Positions 44,479 to 53,462 are shown, counted from the first letter of the stretch. The stretch is DNA of 64,000 nucleotides from Chitinophagaceae bacterium (GCA_019638595.1 JAHBTJ010000012.1:62001-126000), one strand, 5' to 3'. The notes: a model not told the origin generated them from the letters alone. Program-made: numbers and translations.

Positions 44479-45828
44479 ATGCATGAACATAACAACCATA
44501 TTAAAACGTATACCGCGCAGGATATTGACCGGTATCTGAACAGGCAAATGCCGGAAGCGGAAATGCACGCGCTGGAAAGGGCTGCACTGGAGGATCCGTT
44601 TTTAGCGGAAGCCATTGAAGGATATGTAAATACTTCTCCGGGTTCCGTGAAAAATGATATTGAAAAAATGGCTGCCGCGCTGGATAAAAAAACCAACACC
44701 AGGGTTGTTAGTATTGGTTTTAAAAAATTTATATGGAGCGCGGCCGCTGCTGTAATTATTTTGTTGGGCGTTGCAACAACCTGGTACTGGCTTCGCCCGG
44801 CGAGCAACAGCAACATCGCGCAAAAAAAAGAAACACCGGCGCCACTGGCTACGCCTGAAGTGCAATCCATTGAGAAAGACAGTTCCGGTTTGATAACCGC
44901 TCCTGCGCAGGAACCTGCCGCTATTTCCTCGCCGGCTGAAAAAAAAGTAGTACCCCCACAGCTTCCTTCAGGCAGACTTGCCGGTGAAAGCACCGACAGG
45001 AGTGCTGCCAAACGAGAGGAGGGTTACCTGCAAACAGATACAGTAAAAAAAGAAGCGCCATCCGCTGAAAAAGCAAAAAGATCTGAAGCAGAACTTAAAG
45101 AAGCCGATGACTTATTTCTTAAAAGAAATCAAACAACCGATATTCCTAAAGATGATGTAGCTGCCGCGGCCACACAGGCAGAAAACCAAAGATCGGTTTC
45201 GGAATATATCGCCCCGCGTATATTCAGCGGCAAAATTACAGACGATAAAAACCAGGCGCTTCCTTTTGTGAACATCAGTATACCCAATACTCCCACCAGC
45301 ATCTATAGCGACGCACAGGGGAACTTTCGCTTAACCAGCGCCGATACCCAGTTGGTGGTACAGCTTAAATCGGTGGGTTTTGAAGGAACAAAAGCGACCC
45401 TTTATTCCAATACCTCCAACAACATTATTCAGCTTACGCCAAGCGAAAATTCATTAGCTGAGATTGTGGTTACGGGTTATGGAACTACAAAAAAAAGGAC
45501 TACACCGGTAGCCAAACAAGTAAAAAAAGAAGAAGATAAGGAAAAGGAAGAAGCGGAAGCGGAGCCAAAAGACGGATGGGCTGCTTACGACGCCTATATG
45601 ATGAACAACTCCAGGTTACCGGATGCCAACAGTCATCCGGTTTTAAAAGGAACGGTAGAGCTTTCTTTTACTGTTAACAGGCATGGCACACTTACCGACT
45701 TCCGGGTGGAACTATCGTCCTGCGCTGTATGCGAAAAAGAAGCCATAAGATTGGTCAAAGAGGGACCTGCCTGGAAGCTTGTATCTGGCGACAAACCCAC
45801 CCGGGTTACGCTTACCATGCACTTTTGA
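44479..45828 (+). CDS. Membrane anti-sigma-like protein with carboxypeptidase-D-like and TonB-C-like domains
   Basis: A 449-residue protein: cytoplasmic part 1-82 (helical; TAQDIDRYLNRQMPEAEMHA, anti-sigma-like, no zinc motif), one membrane helix (about 84-104), a long polar linker (about 105-240), a carboxypeptidase-D-like domain (about 243-315), the motif IVVTGYGTTKK (about 328-338), a Lys/Glu-rich stretch and a TonB C-terminal-like domain (about 370-449; VELSFTVNRHGTLTDFRVE). It probably holds the sigma factor and senses an envelope signal through the periplasmic domains. The VTGYG motif is shared with the divergent VWA protein. Confidence 0.75.
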   Translation: MHEHNNHIKTYTAQDIDRYLNRQMPEAEMHALERAALEDPFLAEAIEGYVNTSPGSVKNDIEKMAAALDKKTNTRVVSIGFKKFIWSAAAAVIILLGVATTWYWLRPASNSNIAQKKETPAPLATPEVQSIEKDSSGLITAPAQEPAAISSPAEKKVVPPQLPSGRLAGESTDRSAAKREEGYLQTDTVKKEAPSAEKAKRSEAELKEADDLFLKRNQTTDIPKDDVAAAATQAENQRSVSEYIAPRIFSGKITDDKNQALPFVNISIPNTPTSIYSDAQGNFRLTSADTQLVVQLKSVGFEGTKATLYSNTSNNIIQLTPSENSLAEIVVTGYGTTKKRTTPVAKQVKKEEDKEKEEAEAEPKDGWAAYDAYMMNNSRLPDANSHPVLKGTVELSFTVNRHGTLTDFRVELSSCAVCEKEAIRLVKEGPAWKLVSGDKPTRVTLTMHF

Positions 45829-45829
45829 T

Positions 45830-46050
45830 AAGCTGTCGGCTGTGAGCTATCAGCTGTCAGCCTTCAGCTATGAGCTGTCGGTGATCAGTATAACAAAGGT
45901 GTGAGACATAAGGAATAGGGGATAAGGTTTCTGGTTTGGCTGCTGATAGCTCGTTGCAACCTGAAACCCGAAACTTGCAATCTGTAACTTGTAACCTGCC
46001 CCCCAACCTGCAACAGCCATCAAATCTCAAATTTCAAATCTCAAATATCT
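45830..46050. repeat. Quasi-repetitive intergenic filler
   Basis: AGCTGTCGGCTGTGAGCTAT-type units (45830-45885), AACCCGAAACTTGCAATCTG-type units (45958-46010), then CAAATCTCAAATTTCAAATC units (46019-46048). All three types recur in other gaps of the window. No ORF. Confidence 0.6.
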
Positions 46051-46062
46051 CATTTATCAGGT

Positions 46063-46093
46063 TTTGCAGCAATTATTGTAAATGCTATCTTCG
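46063..46093 (+). promoter_or_regulatory. Promoter of the DUF2911 gene
   Basis: TTTG (46063-46066), 19 bases, TATCTTCG (46086-46093). The last box has C for T against TAnnTTTG. The ATG is 27 bases downstream. Confidence 0.6.
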
Positions 46094-46120
46094 TCTTTCT
46101 GTTAAACTAAAACTCAGCAA

Positions 46121-46954
46121 ATGAAAAAGGTTCTATTACTTGCCGCTTTTTCAGGATTTATCTGTTTTTCGCAGGCCCAGCAATTAAAAACGCCTGCGCC
46201 TTCGCCCCTCCAGGTTATTAAGCAGGATTTTGGATTGGCCAGCGTTGAAGTTTCTTATTCGCGCCCTGCCGTAAAAGGCAGAACCATTTTCGGCGACCTT
46301 GTTCCTTACGGAAAAGTTTGGCGTACCGGGGCTAATGCCGCCACCACTATTACATTTGGCGATGATGTAACCTTCGGTGGACAAAAAGTGCCTGCAGGCA
46401 AATATGGCTTACTTAGTATTCCCGAAGCATCCCAATGGACAGTGATTTTAACCAAACAGTTGAATGTAACCAGTCCTGCAGCTTACAAACAAGACCAGGA
46501 TGTGGCAAGAATAAAAGTAAGCGCTCATGATCTGCCGTTTTCACTTGAATCGTTCATGATCTCTTTCGACAAAGTATTACCCTCTTCTATGGACCTGCTA
46601 ATAGGCTGGGATAAAACCCTCGTGGTAATTCCCGTTACAACTGATGTAAACAGCAAAGTTTCCGCGCAGATCAGCTCGCTGGAAGGTAACCCTGATTTTC
46701 CCTACTTTACTGCCGCCATGTTTTATTTGGAGAATGGAAAGGACCTTAACAAAGCTTTGACATGGTTGGATAAAGCCAGCCAGCAATCTCCCGAGGCTTT
46801 CTGGATACTCTATCAAAAAGCGCAATGCCAGGCCAAGCTGGGAAAAAATAAAGATGCCATTGCCAGCGCAACAAAATCAAAAGCATTGGCTACAACTGCT
46901 AAAAATGATGATTACGTAGCATTGAATGATAAACTGTTAGCCAGTCTGAAATAA
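46121..46954 (+). CDS. DUF2911 protein with TPR-like tail
   Basis: A 277-residue exported protein: signal peptide ending CFSQA-Q (about residue 20), then the DUF2911 domain (about 25-185), with the recognisable VSYSRPAVKGRTIFG, VPYGKVWRTGANAAT and VPAGKYGLLSIP. The remaining 90 residues form TPR-like helices. Function of DUF2911 is unknown; proteins of this kind are abundant in the periplasm of Bacteroidota. A strong hairpin terminator follows. Confidence 0.88.
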   Translation: MKKVLLLAAFSGFICFSQAQQLKTPAPSPLQVIKQDFGLASVEVSYSRPAVKGRTIFGDLVPYGKVWRTGANAATTITFGDDVTFGGQKVPAGKYGLLSIPEASQWTVILTKQLNVTSPAAYKQDQDVARIKVSAHDLPFSLESFMISFDKVLPSSMDLLIGWDKTLVVIPVTTDVNSKVSAQISSLEGNPDFPYFTAAMFYLENGKDLNKALTWLDKASQQSPEAFWILYQKAQCQAKLGKNKDAIASATKSKALATTAKNDDYVALNDKLLASLK

Positions 46955-46975
46955 AAATGTCAGCATTATTGAATC

Positions 46976-47002
46976 AGCCACCCTCACCGGTGGCTTTTTT
47001 TA
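46976..47002 (+). terminator. Rho-independent terminator after the DUF2911 gene
   Basis: AGCCACC (46976-46982) pairs with GGTGGCT (46989-46995) around a 6-base loop and is followed by TTTTTTTA. A classical intrinsic terminator. Confidence 0.85.
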
Positions 47003-47029
47003 TAGTATGGGGGAGATTTAAGATTGAAT

Positions 47030-47132
47030 TATTTATTGTTTATGGTTTGAAGTTTATAGTTCCCTAACATACGCTCAGAGCCCATAGCCGACAGCCGATT
47101 GCTGATAGCCCATATAGACTGATAGCCGGTAG
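47030..47132. repeat. Quasi-repetitive intergenic filler
   Basis: GTTTATGGTTTGAAGTTTAT units, then CCGACAGCCGATTGCTGATAG-like units up to the Cys-rich gene end; the same families as at 41603 and 45830. Confidence 0.55.
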
Positions 47133-47133
47133 C

Positions 47134-47361
47134 TCACTTACATACCCCGCAGCTTCCGCCATTTTTGCTGCAATGCTTACAACTGGAACAGTTTTTACAG
47201 GCTGTACAGCTTTTGCTGCCTGTACAGGTAGCGTCTGCATGATCTTCGCAGGAGGTTTGAGCAATTATATCACCCTGTTGGGTAATATGACTTACCAGCA
47301 ATAACAACATTGCCGGCAGGGTAATAACCAGTAAAAAGAGTTTAAGTTTTTTAGCGATCAT
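47134..47361 (-). CDS. Small exported Cys-rich protein
   Basis: A 75-residue protein if started at 47361 (MIAKKLKLFLLVITL...), which gives a signal peptide or membrane anchor of about 22 residues. The C-terminal 38 residues contain ten Cys in CxxC-like spacing: SCTACKNCSSCKHCSKNGG and then SCGVCK. It is likely to bind metal ions or form disulfides outside the cytoplasm; which cannot be told. Not a known metallothionein family to me. Divergent from the nucleoside phosphorylase gene. Confidence 0.6.
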   Translation of the reverse strand: MIAKKLKLFLLVITLPAMLLLLVSHITQQGDIIAQTSCEDHADATCTGSKSCTACKNCSSCKHCSKNGGSCGVCK

Positions 47362-47527
47362 AACAAACGGTTCAGGGTACAAAAGCTTTTATACAATTTC
47401 GTATAACGATTTTTTTTGAGGAGAAGTATTCCATTTTCGACCAACGCCCCTAAAACTTCGATAAATGATGATTTGTGGATTACAATTAACCCTGGATAAC
47501 GATACCACTGCACAAATGTTCAATGCT

Positions 47528-47535
47528 TATCTTTG
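47528..47535 (+). promoter_or_regulatory. -7 box of the purine nucleoside phosphorylase gene
   Basis: TATCTTTG, a perfect TAnnTTTG, 18 bases before the ATG; the -33 box is weak (CTG at 47508). Confidence 0.6.
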
Positions 47536-47553
47536 CCGCCATAAAATAACAGC

Positions 47554-48375
47554 ATGAGCGACTGGCTCGACAAAACAAAGGAAGCGGCTGCTTTTATTAA
47601 AGCCGCTTACAACCAGCCTGTTGAGGTAGCAGTAATACTGGGAAGCGGACTGGGTAATTTTACAAAGGAAATAATTGTAGAGAAAGAGATAGGGTATAAC
47701 GAGATACCGCATTTCCCGGTATCAACAGTACAGGGGCATCCCGGAAGGCTGATCTTTGGCAATATTGACGGTAAAAAGGTGTTGGCAATGGCCGGCAGGT
47801 TTCATTATTATGAAGGCTACAGCGCCGCGGAAGTAGCATTTCCTATACGGGTAATGAAACTGCTGGGGATCCGGACACTACTGATCAGTAATGCAGCCGG
47901 CGGCGTTAATACTTCCTTTAGGGTGGGCGACCTGATGATCATCAACGATCATATCAGCTTCGCTACCATTAACCCGCTGATCGGCAAAAACGAAAACACG
48001 TTTGGAACCCGCTTTCCCGATATGAGCGAACCTTACGCGAAAGATATTATCAGCAAAGCTAAAAATATTGCTGCCCGGCTTGGCCACCATGTAAAGGAAG
48101 GCGTATACTTTGCCGTTACAGGTCCTACATTTGAAACACGCGCTGAGTATAAAATGATCCATACGCTGGGGGGCGATGCGGTAGGTATGAGTACGGTACA
48201 GGAGGTGATAGTGGCTGTACACGCAGGTATAAAGGTTTTTGGTATGAGTGTGATTACCGATATTGGCATACGCGATGACGATAATACCATTACGCACGAA
48301 GAAGTGCTTGAAGCGGCTGCCGGGGCGGAGCCTAAGTTTTCGGCTATATTCAAAGAGTTAGTTAAAGCTGTTTGA
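47554..48375 (+). CDS. Purine-nucleoside phosphorylase, trimeric type
   Basis: A 273-residue cytoplasmic enzyme that splits purine (deoxy)nucleosides with phosphate. Marks: phosphate site VILGSGLG (28-35), VQGHPGRL (about 60), GRFHYYEGY (about 85), SNAAGG (about 112), GPTFETRAE (about 188, purine-binding Glu), MSTVQEV (about 210). The base-contact Asn of mammalian enzymes (in ITN) is replaced by Asp (SVITDIGIR, near 233), which may widen the substrate range towards adenosine. Near full family length; start ATG after a good -7 box. Confidence 0.92.
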   Translation: MSDWLDKTKEAAAFIKAAYNQPVEVAVILGSGLGNFTKEIIVEKEIGYNEIPHFPVSTVQGHPGRLIFGNIDGKKVLAMAGRFHYYEGYSAAEVAFPIRVMKLLGIRTLLISNAAGGVNTSFRVGDLMIINDHISFATINPLIGKNENTFGTRFPDMSEPYAKDIISKAKNIAARLGHHVKEGVYFAVTGPTFETRAEYKMIHTLGGDAVGMSTVQEVIVAVHAGIKVFGMSVITDIGIRDDDNTITHEEVLEAAAGAEPKFSAIFKELVKAV

Positions 48376-48449
48376 TTTAGTCATTTTTTACCGGGCAATG
48401 TGCCAATTTCAGGTATTTTCGCCGGTTATTGATATTAAGTATCCTGTAG

Positions 48450-50492
48450 TTGAACAAAACGATCACATATATATTATTAATAGGGCTGATGGGTATGGCT
48501 GTTCCCGCGCTGTCACAGCGCCTGCCCGGCAGGCTGGGTAATTTCGGAGGACTTGGCAGAGGAGGAGGTGGCGGTGGTGGTGATTCTTTAAAGTTTGAGC
48601 ATCGCGACCCGTTTTCAGACTCCGTAAGCATCCGCTTCAAGTATCTTGATTCTGTCCGCTCTTTTACCTTCGACTCATCGCTTATTGATTACTACATCAA
48701 GATCCCGCTGAAATCGGAATATATATATCTGGGCAATAACGGAACTGCCGTAAAGCCTTTAATATTTACGCCGCTCACCAAGCCTGGGTGGGATCCCGGC
48801 TTCCATGCGTATGACGCATATGCGTTCAACATTGAAAACACCAGGTTTTACAACACAACCCGCCCGTTTACGGAACTGGACTACCAGATAGGCAGCGGAT
48901 CGGAGCAGTTTATCAACGTAGTGCACACCCAAAATGTAAAACCCAACTGGAACTTTGCATTCCAGTTCAGGATGATCAATGTACCCGGCTTTTTTAAAAG
49001 CCAGAATACCAATCACTCCAACCTGCGGTTTAATACCAATTACCAGTCGCCCAATAAGCGTTATAACATATACCTTATTACACTGCGCAACAGCCTGCAA
49101 TCTGCAGAAAACGGAGGCATAAAGAACGATAGTTTTATGACCGATAAAACAGGAGTATATTATGACCGTTTTAATATACCCATCAATATAGCAAGCCAGG
49201 CCTCCTATTCGCGCGATTTCTTTAATACTACGCTAAAAACCGGTAATAAATATACCAACTTCAACCTGCTGATAAGGCAGCAATACGATTTCGGGAAAAA
49301 AGATTCGCTGGTAACCGATTCTTCCGTTATCAAATTATTTTATCCCCGTTTCAGGCTTGAGCATACCCTGCAGTACAATACTTACAAATTTCTTTTCCAG
49401 GATGTGGCGCCCGATACTGCTTTTTATATAAAGAACTATAAATTGTATGGATCTCCCGTTCCGCCGCTTGCCCCGGCGGATATTAAGGATACCTTACAGT
49501 TCAGCAATACATGGAGCGAAATCATCAACGATTTTTCGGTTTACCAGTTTCCCGATATAAAAAATCAACAGCAGTTTCTGAAGGTAGGCGCCAGCATACA
49601 AAATCTCGCGGTTTTATGGAATGATTCCGTGCGGGACCGTCCATTGAATATTTTTCTTCATGGCGAATACAGGAACCGCACAAAAAATAAAAAATGGGAT
49701 ATAGAAGCCTATGGTCAATTTTATGCCGCCGGTTTTAATGCAGGAGACTATAACGCTTACATCAGCCTGCAAAGGCTGATCAGCAATAAAGTAGGATCAT
49801 TACAGGTAGGCTTTCAGAACAGCAACCGTACCCCCTCCTATCTTATGCGCAATGCCACAGGCTTTCCTGTTGTTACTCCCCCGGGAGGTACTGATAAAGA
49901 AAATATTACCCAACTGTTTGGTACGTTGCAATTGCCACTACTCAAAGCCGAACTGGGGGCTCATTATTACCTGATAGGGAACTATACCTATTTTAAGAAC
50001 TTTTATGAAGCCGAACAGCAAAGCGGTGTATTTAACATCCTGCAGGTAAGAGGCAGTAAAGATTTCCGGATCAGCAATCACTGGCATTGGTATCTTGATA
50101 TTGTGCTTCAGCAAAAAGCAGGCAACTCCCCTGTTAATATTCCCTTGCTATACACACGCAACCGGCTTGTTTTCCAGGGACGCTTTTTCAAAAACCTGAA
50201 TATCGCTACCGGTTTAGACAGCCGTTATTATACCGCTTATACGCCCGACAATTATTCACCCGTAACCGGCCAGTTTTTCCCTCAGGACAGTATAAAATTT
50301 TCCAACCTCCCCGATATAGCCGCTTTCGTTCACTTCCGCATCCGGAGCTTCAGCGCTTTTGTACGGCTTGAAAATCTTAACACTATTGATTTTAACGGAT
50401 TTACATTCACCAATAATAATTTCGCCGCACCGCTGTATCCTTACCAGGGACTTTTATTTAAAGTGGGCATATTCTGGAATTTCGTGAATTAG
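48450..50492 (+). CDS. Putative outer-membrane porin (Porin_10 type)
   Basis: A 680-residue protein starting with TTG at 48450: signal peptide to ALSQ (about residue 23), then a Gly-rich linker LGRGGGGGGGD and an apparent beta-barrel of many alternating strands, ending in KVGIFWNFVN. It corresponds to the large putative porins found in Bacteroidota. No plug or TonB box. Pore specificity unknown. It follows the phosphorylase gene by 74 bases and may be transcribed with it. Confidence 0.75.
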   Translation: MNKTITYILLIGLMGMAVPALSQRLPGRLGNFGGLGRGGGGGGGDSLKFEHRDPFSDSVSIRFKYLDSVRSFTFDSSLIDYYIKIPLKSEYIYLGNNGTAVKPLIFTPLTKPGWDPGFHAYDAYAFNIENTRFYNTTRPFTELDYQIGSGSEQFINVVHTQNVKPNWNFAFQFRMINVPGFFKSQNTNHSNLRFNTNYQSPNKRYNIYLITLRNSLQSAENGGIKNDSFMTDKTGVYYDRFNIPINIASQASYSRDFFNTTLKTGNKYTNFNLLIRQQYDFGKKDSLVTDSSVIKLFYPRFRLEHTLQYNTYKFLFQDVAPDTAFYIKNYKLYGSPVPPLAPADIKDTLQFSNTWSEIINDFSVYQFPDIKNQQQFLKVGASIQNLAVLWNDSVRDRPLNIFLHGEYRNRTKNKKWDIEAYGQFYAAGFNAGDYNAYISLQRLISNKVGSLQVGFQNSNRTPSYLMRNATGFPVVTPPGGTDKENITQLFGTLQLPLLKAELGAHYYLIGNYTYFKNFYEAEQQSGVFNILQVRGSKDFRISNHWHWYLDIVLQQKAGNSPVNIPLLYTRNRLVFQGRFFKNLNIATGLDSRYYTAYTPDNYSPVTGQFFPQDSIKFSNLPDIAAFVHFRIRSFSAFVRLENLNTIDFNGFTFTNNNFAAPLYPYQGLLFKVGIFWNFVN

Positions 50493-50538
50493 CCACAGGA
50501 TAATGTAAATTTATACTTTAAAGCTTTTTAAAAGGAAC

Positions 50539-50616
50539 ATGACACTGCATAAAATATTTTCTTCTTTCTTTAATTTCCTGAAAGCAATTTTTGTAAAAAA
50601 AGATTGTTGCAGGTGA
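50539..50616 (+). CDS. Possible 25-residue peptide
   Basis: ATG preceded by AAAAGG at the right distance; reads MTLHKIFSSFFNFLKAIF then VKKDCCR. An amphipathic, Phe-rich helix with a di-Cys near the end. Too short for ordinary gene calling. It lies between the porin gene and prfB. Confidence 0.3.
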   Translation: MTLHKIFSSFFNFLKAIFVKKDCCR

Positions 50617-50733
50617 ACTGATTTAAGATTTGAAGTTTTAGACTTAAGTTGCCCTTACAGGCTGGTGTCATCACCTGCATGTGAAAAATACGCCCCATTT
50701 CAAATCTCAAATCTCACATTTCAAATAAACAGT

Positions 50734-50741
50734 TATTTTTG
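50734..50741 (+). promoter_or_regulatory. -7 box of prfB
   Basis: TATTTTTG fits TAnnTTTG and ends only 5 bases before the prfB ATG, so transcription would start at or next to the start codon, a leaderless or nearly leaderless message. The -33 box is not clear. Confidence 0.45.
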
Positions 50742-50746
50742 CCGCT

Positions 50747-51845
50747 ATGACACAGGAACAAATTAAGGATATGAGATCCCGGTTGGCGGGATTGGGGAGG
50801 TTTCTTTGACGTCGCTAACAGGCGCGATAAGATAACCAACGACAAACAATTGACACTATCTCCGGGGTTTTGGGACGACAATGAGCGTGCCACGCAGATA
50901 CTTAAAGACATTAAGCTGAACGAATACTGGATAAAGCTTTACGAAGATGTGCATACCGCCATTGAAGACTTTGCCGTTCTGTTCGATTTCTGGAAAGAAG
51001 GAGAAGGAACCGAAGAGGAAGTAAGAGGGGCATATGACGCGGCGCTCCAGCTAATAGAAGACGCTGAATTTAAGAGCACGCTGAATCAGCCCGAAGATGA
51101 ATTGCCGGCAGTGCTGCAGATTAACAGTGGCGCAGGTGGCACCGAAAGCCAGGACTGGGCGGAAATGCTTGCTCGCATGTACCGCATGTATGGCGAAAAG
51201 CAGGGATGGAGTGTTACAGAACTCGACTGGCAGGAAGGCGACGGCGCCGGTATTAAATCAGCCACCTTGCAGTTTGAAGGTCCGTTTGCTTACGGGTTCC
51301 TGAAATCGGAAAGTGGCGTGCACCGGCTGGTACGCATCTCTCCTTTCGACAGCAATGCCCGCAGGCACACTTCTTTTGCCTCCGTGTATATTTACCCGTT
51401 AGTAGACGATTCTATTGAAATTGAAGTAAGTCCTGCCGACCTGGAATGGGAGTTTTACCGGAGCGGTGGTAAAGGCGGACAAAACGTAAACAAAGTGGAA
51501 ACTGCCGTACGGCTGAAGCATATCCCATCGGGTATAATAGTAGAATGCCAGCAATCGCGCACGCAGGGTGAAAACAGGGAAAAAGCATTGAAGATGCTGA
51601 AAAGCCGTTTGTATGAAGAAGAAATGCGCAAGCGCGAAGAATTGAAGAATGCCAACAATGCGAACAAGAAAAAAATTGAATGGGGCAGCCAGATCCGGTC
51701 TTATGTTTTCCATCCCTACAAAATGATCAAAGACCACCGTACCGACTACGAGGTGGGAAATGTACAGCCAGTTATGGACGGAGAGCTTGACGGCTTTATA
51801 AAAGCCTACCTGATGATGGAAAAAGAAGCAGAAGCGGGTTCGTAA
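50747..51845 (+). CDS. prfB: Peptide chain release factor 2, with programmed +1 frameshift
   Basis: Class I release factor for UGA and UAA. The first 20 codons from ATG 50747 run to CTT TGA C (50804-50810); the frame then shifts +1, skipping T50807, and continues as GAC to the stop at 51845. The joined product has 365 residues, the same as E. coli RF2. Marks: the tripeptide SPF in [15 protein letters not shown] (about residue 205) for stop recognition and [10 protein letters not shown] (about 250) with the catalytic GGQ. The purine-rich GGGGAGG shortly before the shift site acts as the internal stimulator in other bacteria. This is the autoregulation known from most RF2 genes. Confidence 0.95.
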
Positions 51846-51892
51846 TAGTATAAACGCCAGTGGCTGTTAACGAAAAGAACCGGGATTGCTCA

Positions 51893-53434
51893 TTACCTGT
51901 TTGCTTTCGTAACCAGGAAGCCGGTATTTACCCAATCCGCATAATCATACCGGTTGCCATCTCCACCATCTGTAACAACCAGGTTAATGCCCCTGCTTCC
52001 TTTGGGAATAGCTATCCTGAAACTCCATGGACAATGACTGTTGCGCATTAGCGGGCTCTCCCCCACCAGCTTCCCATCTATAAATACTTTAAACTGTACT
52101 GAAGGAAATTTCGCCTTCTCTCTTCCAAAATTGCGATCCCTGATGTAATCGTCAACTCCGCACTGCGCCACAAACTCTTCGTACTCCGCCTTAATAGTAT
52201 AAGTTAAAAAGGACGGGGACTGGGTTCCTACTCCTTTCTCATACTTTACTCCATGAATGCTTAAAGGCGTTTCCAATACAGATTGATTAAGTACCGGTTT
52301 TCTCTCTTCTATTTTAGCAGTATTTAACGCAAGCTCGTTAATAAATACATCGGGCGCCGGTGGCGTGGCAGGTATTTTAGTGAAATAGCCAATACTCTCA
52401 ATAGTAATTGGTTTTCCATGTTCAAAAGCCAATGCTCTTACAGTAGTTGTAGCCGTTATTTCAAAGGGAGCTGAATACCGTATTGAATGAACACCGGGTT
52501 GCGAACCATCAAGCGTATAATAAACAGAAGCATTTTTGTTCAATGGTGTGGTAATCGTTACTATCTGCTTATCGGTAAACTGGTGCGCCCGCTCTGGTTT
52601 ACCCCATGGAGTAATGCGGACAGGATCAACCACCCAAGCTTTGTTCCATGCTTTATTTTCTGCCAGGAAAGAAGCAAAGTTCACACTCGGCGCCAGGTAT
52701 TTTTCAAAATGCGCTACCACGCGGGCATTGTTATCGTCTGGCGTAATATTTTTTACGGGATCATAAAAGGTTTCCGGATCCTGGAGGTCTCTTACCAATG
52801 CGCAGGTGAAGCCATAATTCATCATATTACGCATACCCTCTGGTTTACCCAATACACAATTGTTGGTATGCACACCCATATACCACAAATGCGTGATGCC
52901 TTTCTCTTTACACAATGCATATAACTCTTCGGGTCCCGAGGAAATGAGATCCTGGTCGTGTATCAACAGCGATTCTGCCATACCATCCCAACCATAATTC
53001 CCTATGCAATTATCAGGTCCGCACATACAGCCCCCACCGCCGGGATGCGGGCAAGCGAGGTTAAGCGACGGCGGCAGTGGAAGCTTCTTTACAGCAAGCG
53101 CCTTTTCCCGTTGTGGCGTACCCACATAATTATTGGCAACATCCGTAGGACAAAGAAACACCTGCATCCCCATCCTGCGGGCGCCCTCCAGGCATTTGTT
53201 CATACGGGGAACCATACACGCTACTCTTGCCGCAGAAGTTTTACACCAGTGCCAGTTCCACATGTCTATCACTACAATACCAACTTTAGCGGGATCAATT
53301 CTTTCCTGCCTGGTAATGATATTATTATTGCTGTCGCGGGTTTGATAGGTAACTGTTTTCAACTCCTGCGCGTAAATAAACTTACAAGCCATCGACACAC
53401 ATACAACAAAACAATATTTCAATACATGTTTCAT
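51893..53434 (-). CDS. Secreted isochorismatase-fold hydrolase fused to chitobiase-C-like and NPCBM-like domains
   Basis: A 513-residue exported protein, signal peptide to IYAQ (about 23). Residues of about 48-270 have the cysteine-hydrolase fold: VGIVVIDMWNWHW (catalytic Asp) and GVHTNNCVLG (nucleophilic Cys near 185), with a Cys/Gly-rich insertion (PGGGGCMCGPDNC). Then about 280-350 is a chitobiase C-terminal-type beta-sandwich (YYTLDGSQP), and 380-513 resembles NPCBM (SIHGVKYEKGVGTQSPS, GRNF...VKVFIDGKL-like), which binds carbohydrate. It probably acts on a glycoside or amide in a glycan. The combination is uncommon. Confidence 0.75.
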   Translation of the reverse strand: MKHVLKYCFVVCVSMACKFIYAQELKTVTYQTRDSNNNIITRQERIDPAKVGIVVIDMWNWHWCKTSAARVACMVPRMNKCLEGARRMGMQVFLCPTDVANNYVGTPQREKALAVKKLPLPPSLNLACPHPGGGGCMCGPDNCIGNYGWDGMAESLLIHDQDLISSGPEELYALCKEKGITHLWYMGVHTNNCVLGKPEGMRNMMNYGFTCALVRDLQDPETFYDPVKNITPDDNNARVVAHFEKYLAPSVNFASFLAENKAWNKAWVVDPVRITPWGKPERAHQFTDKQIVTITTPLNKNASVYYTLDGSQPGVHSIRYSAPFEITATTTVRALAFEHGKPITIESIGYFTKIPATPPAPDVFINELALNTAKIEERKPVLNQSVLETPLSIHGVKYEKGVGTQSPSFLTYTIKAEYEEFVAQCGVDDYIRDRNFGREKAKFPSVQFKVFIDGKLVGESPLMRNSHCPWSFRIAIPKGSRGINLVVTDGGDGNRYDYADWVNTGFLVTKANR

Positions 53435-53462
53435 GAAGTGGAATTTAAAACATGATCATAGT

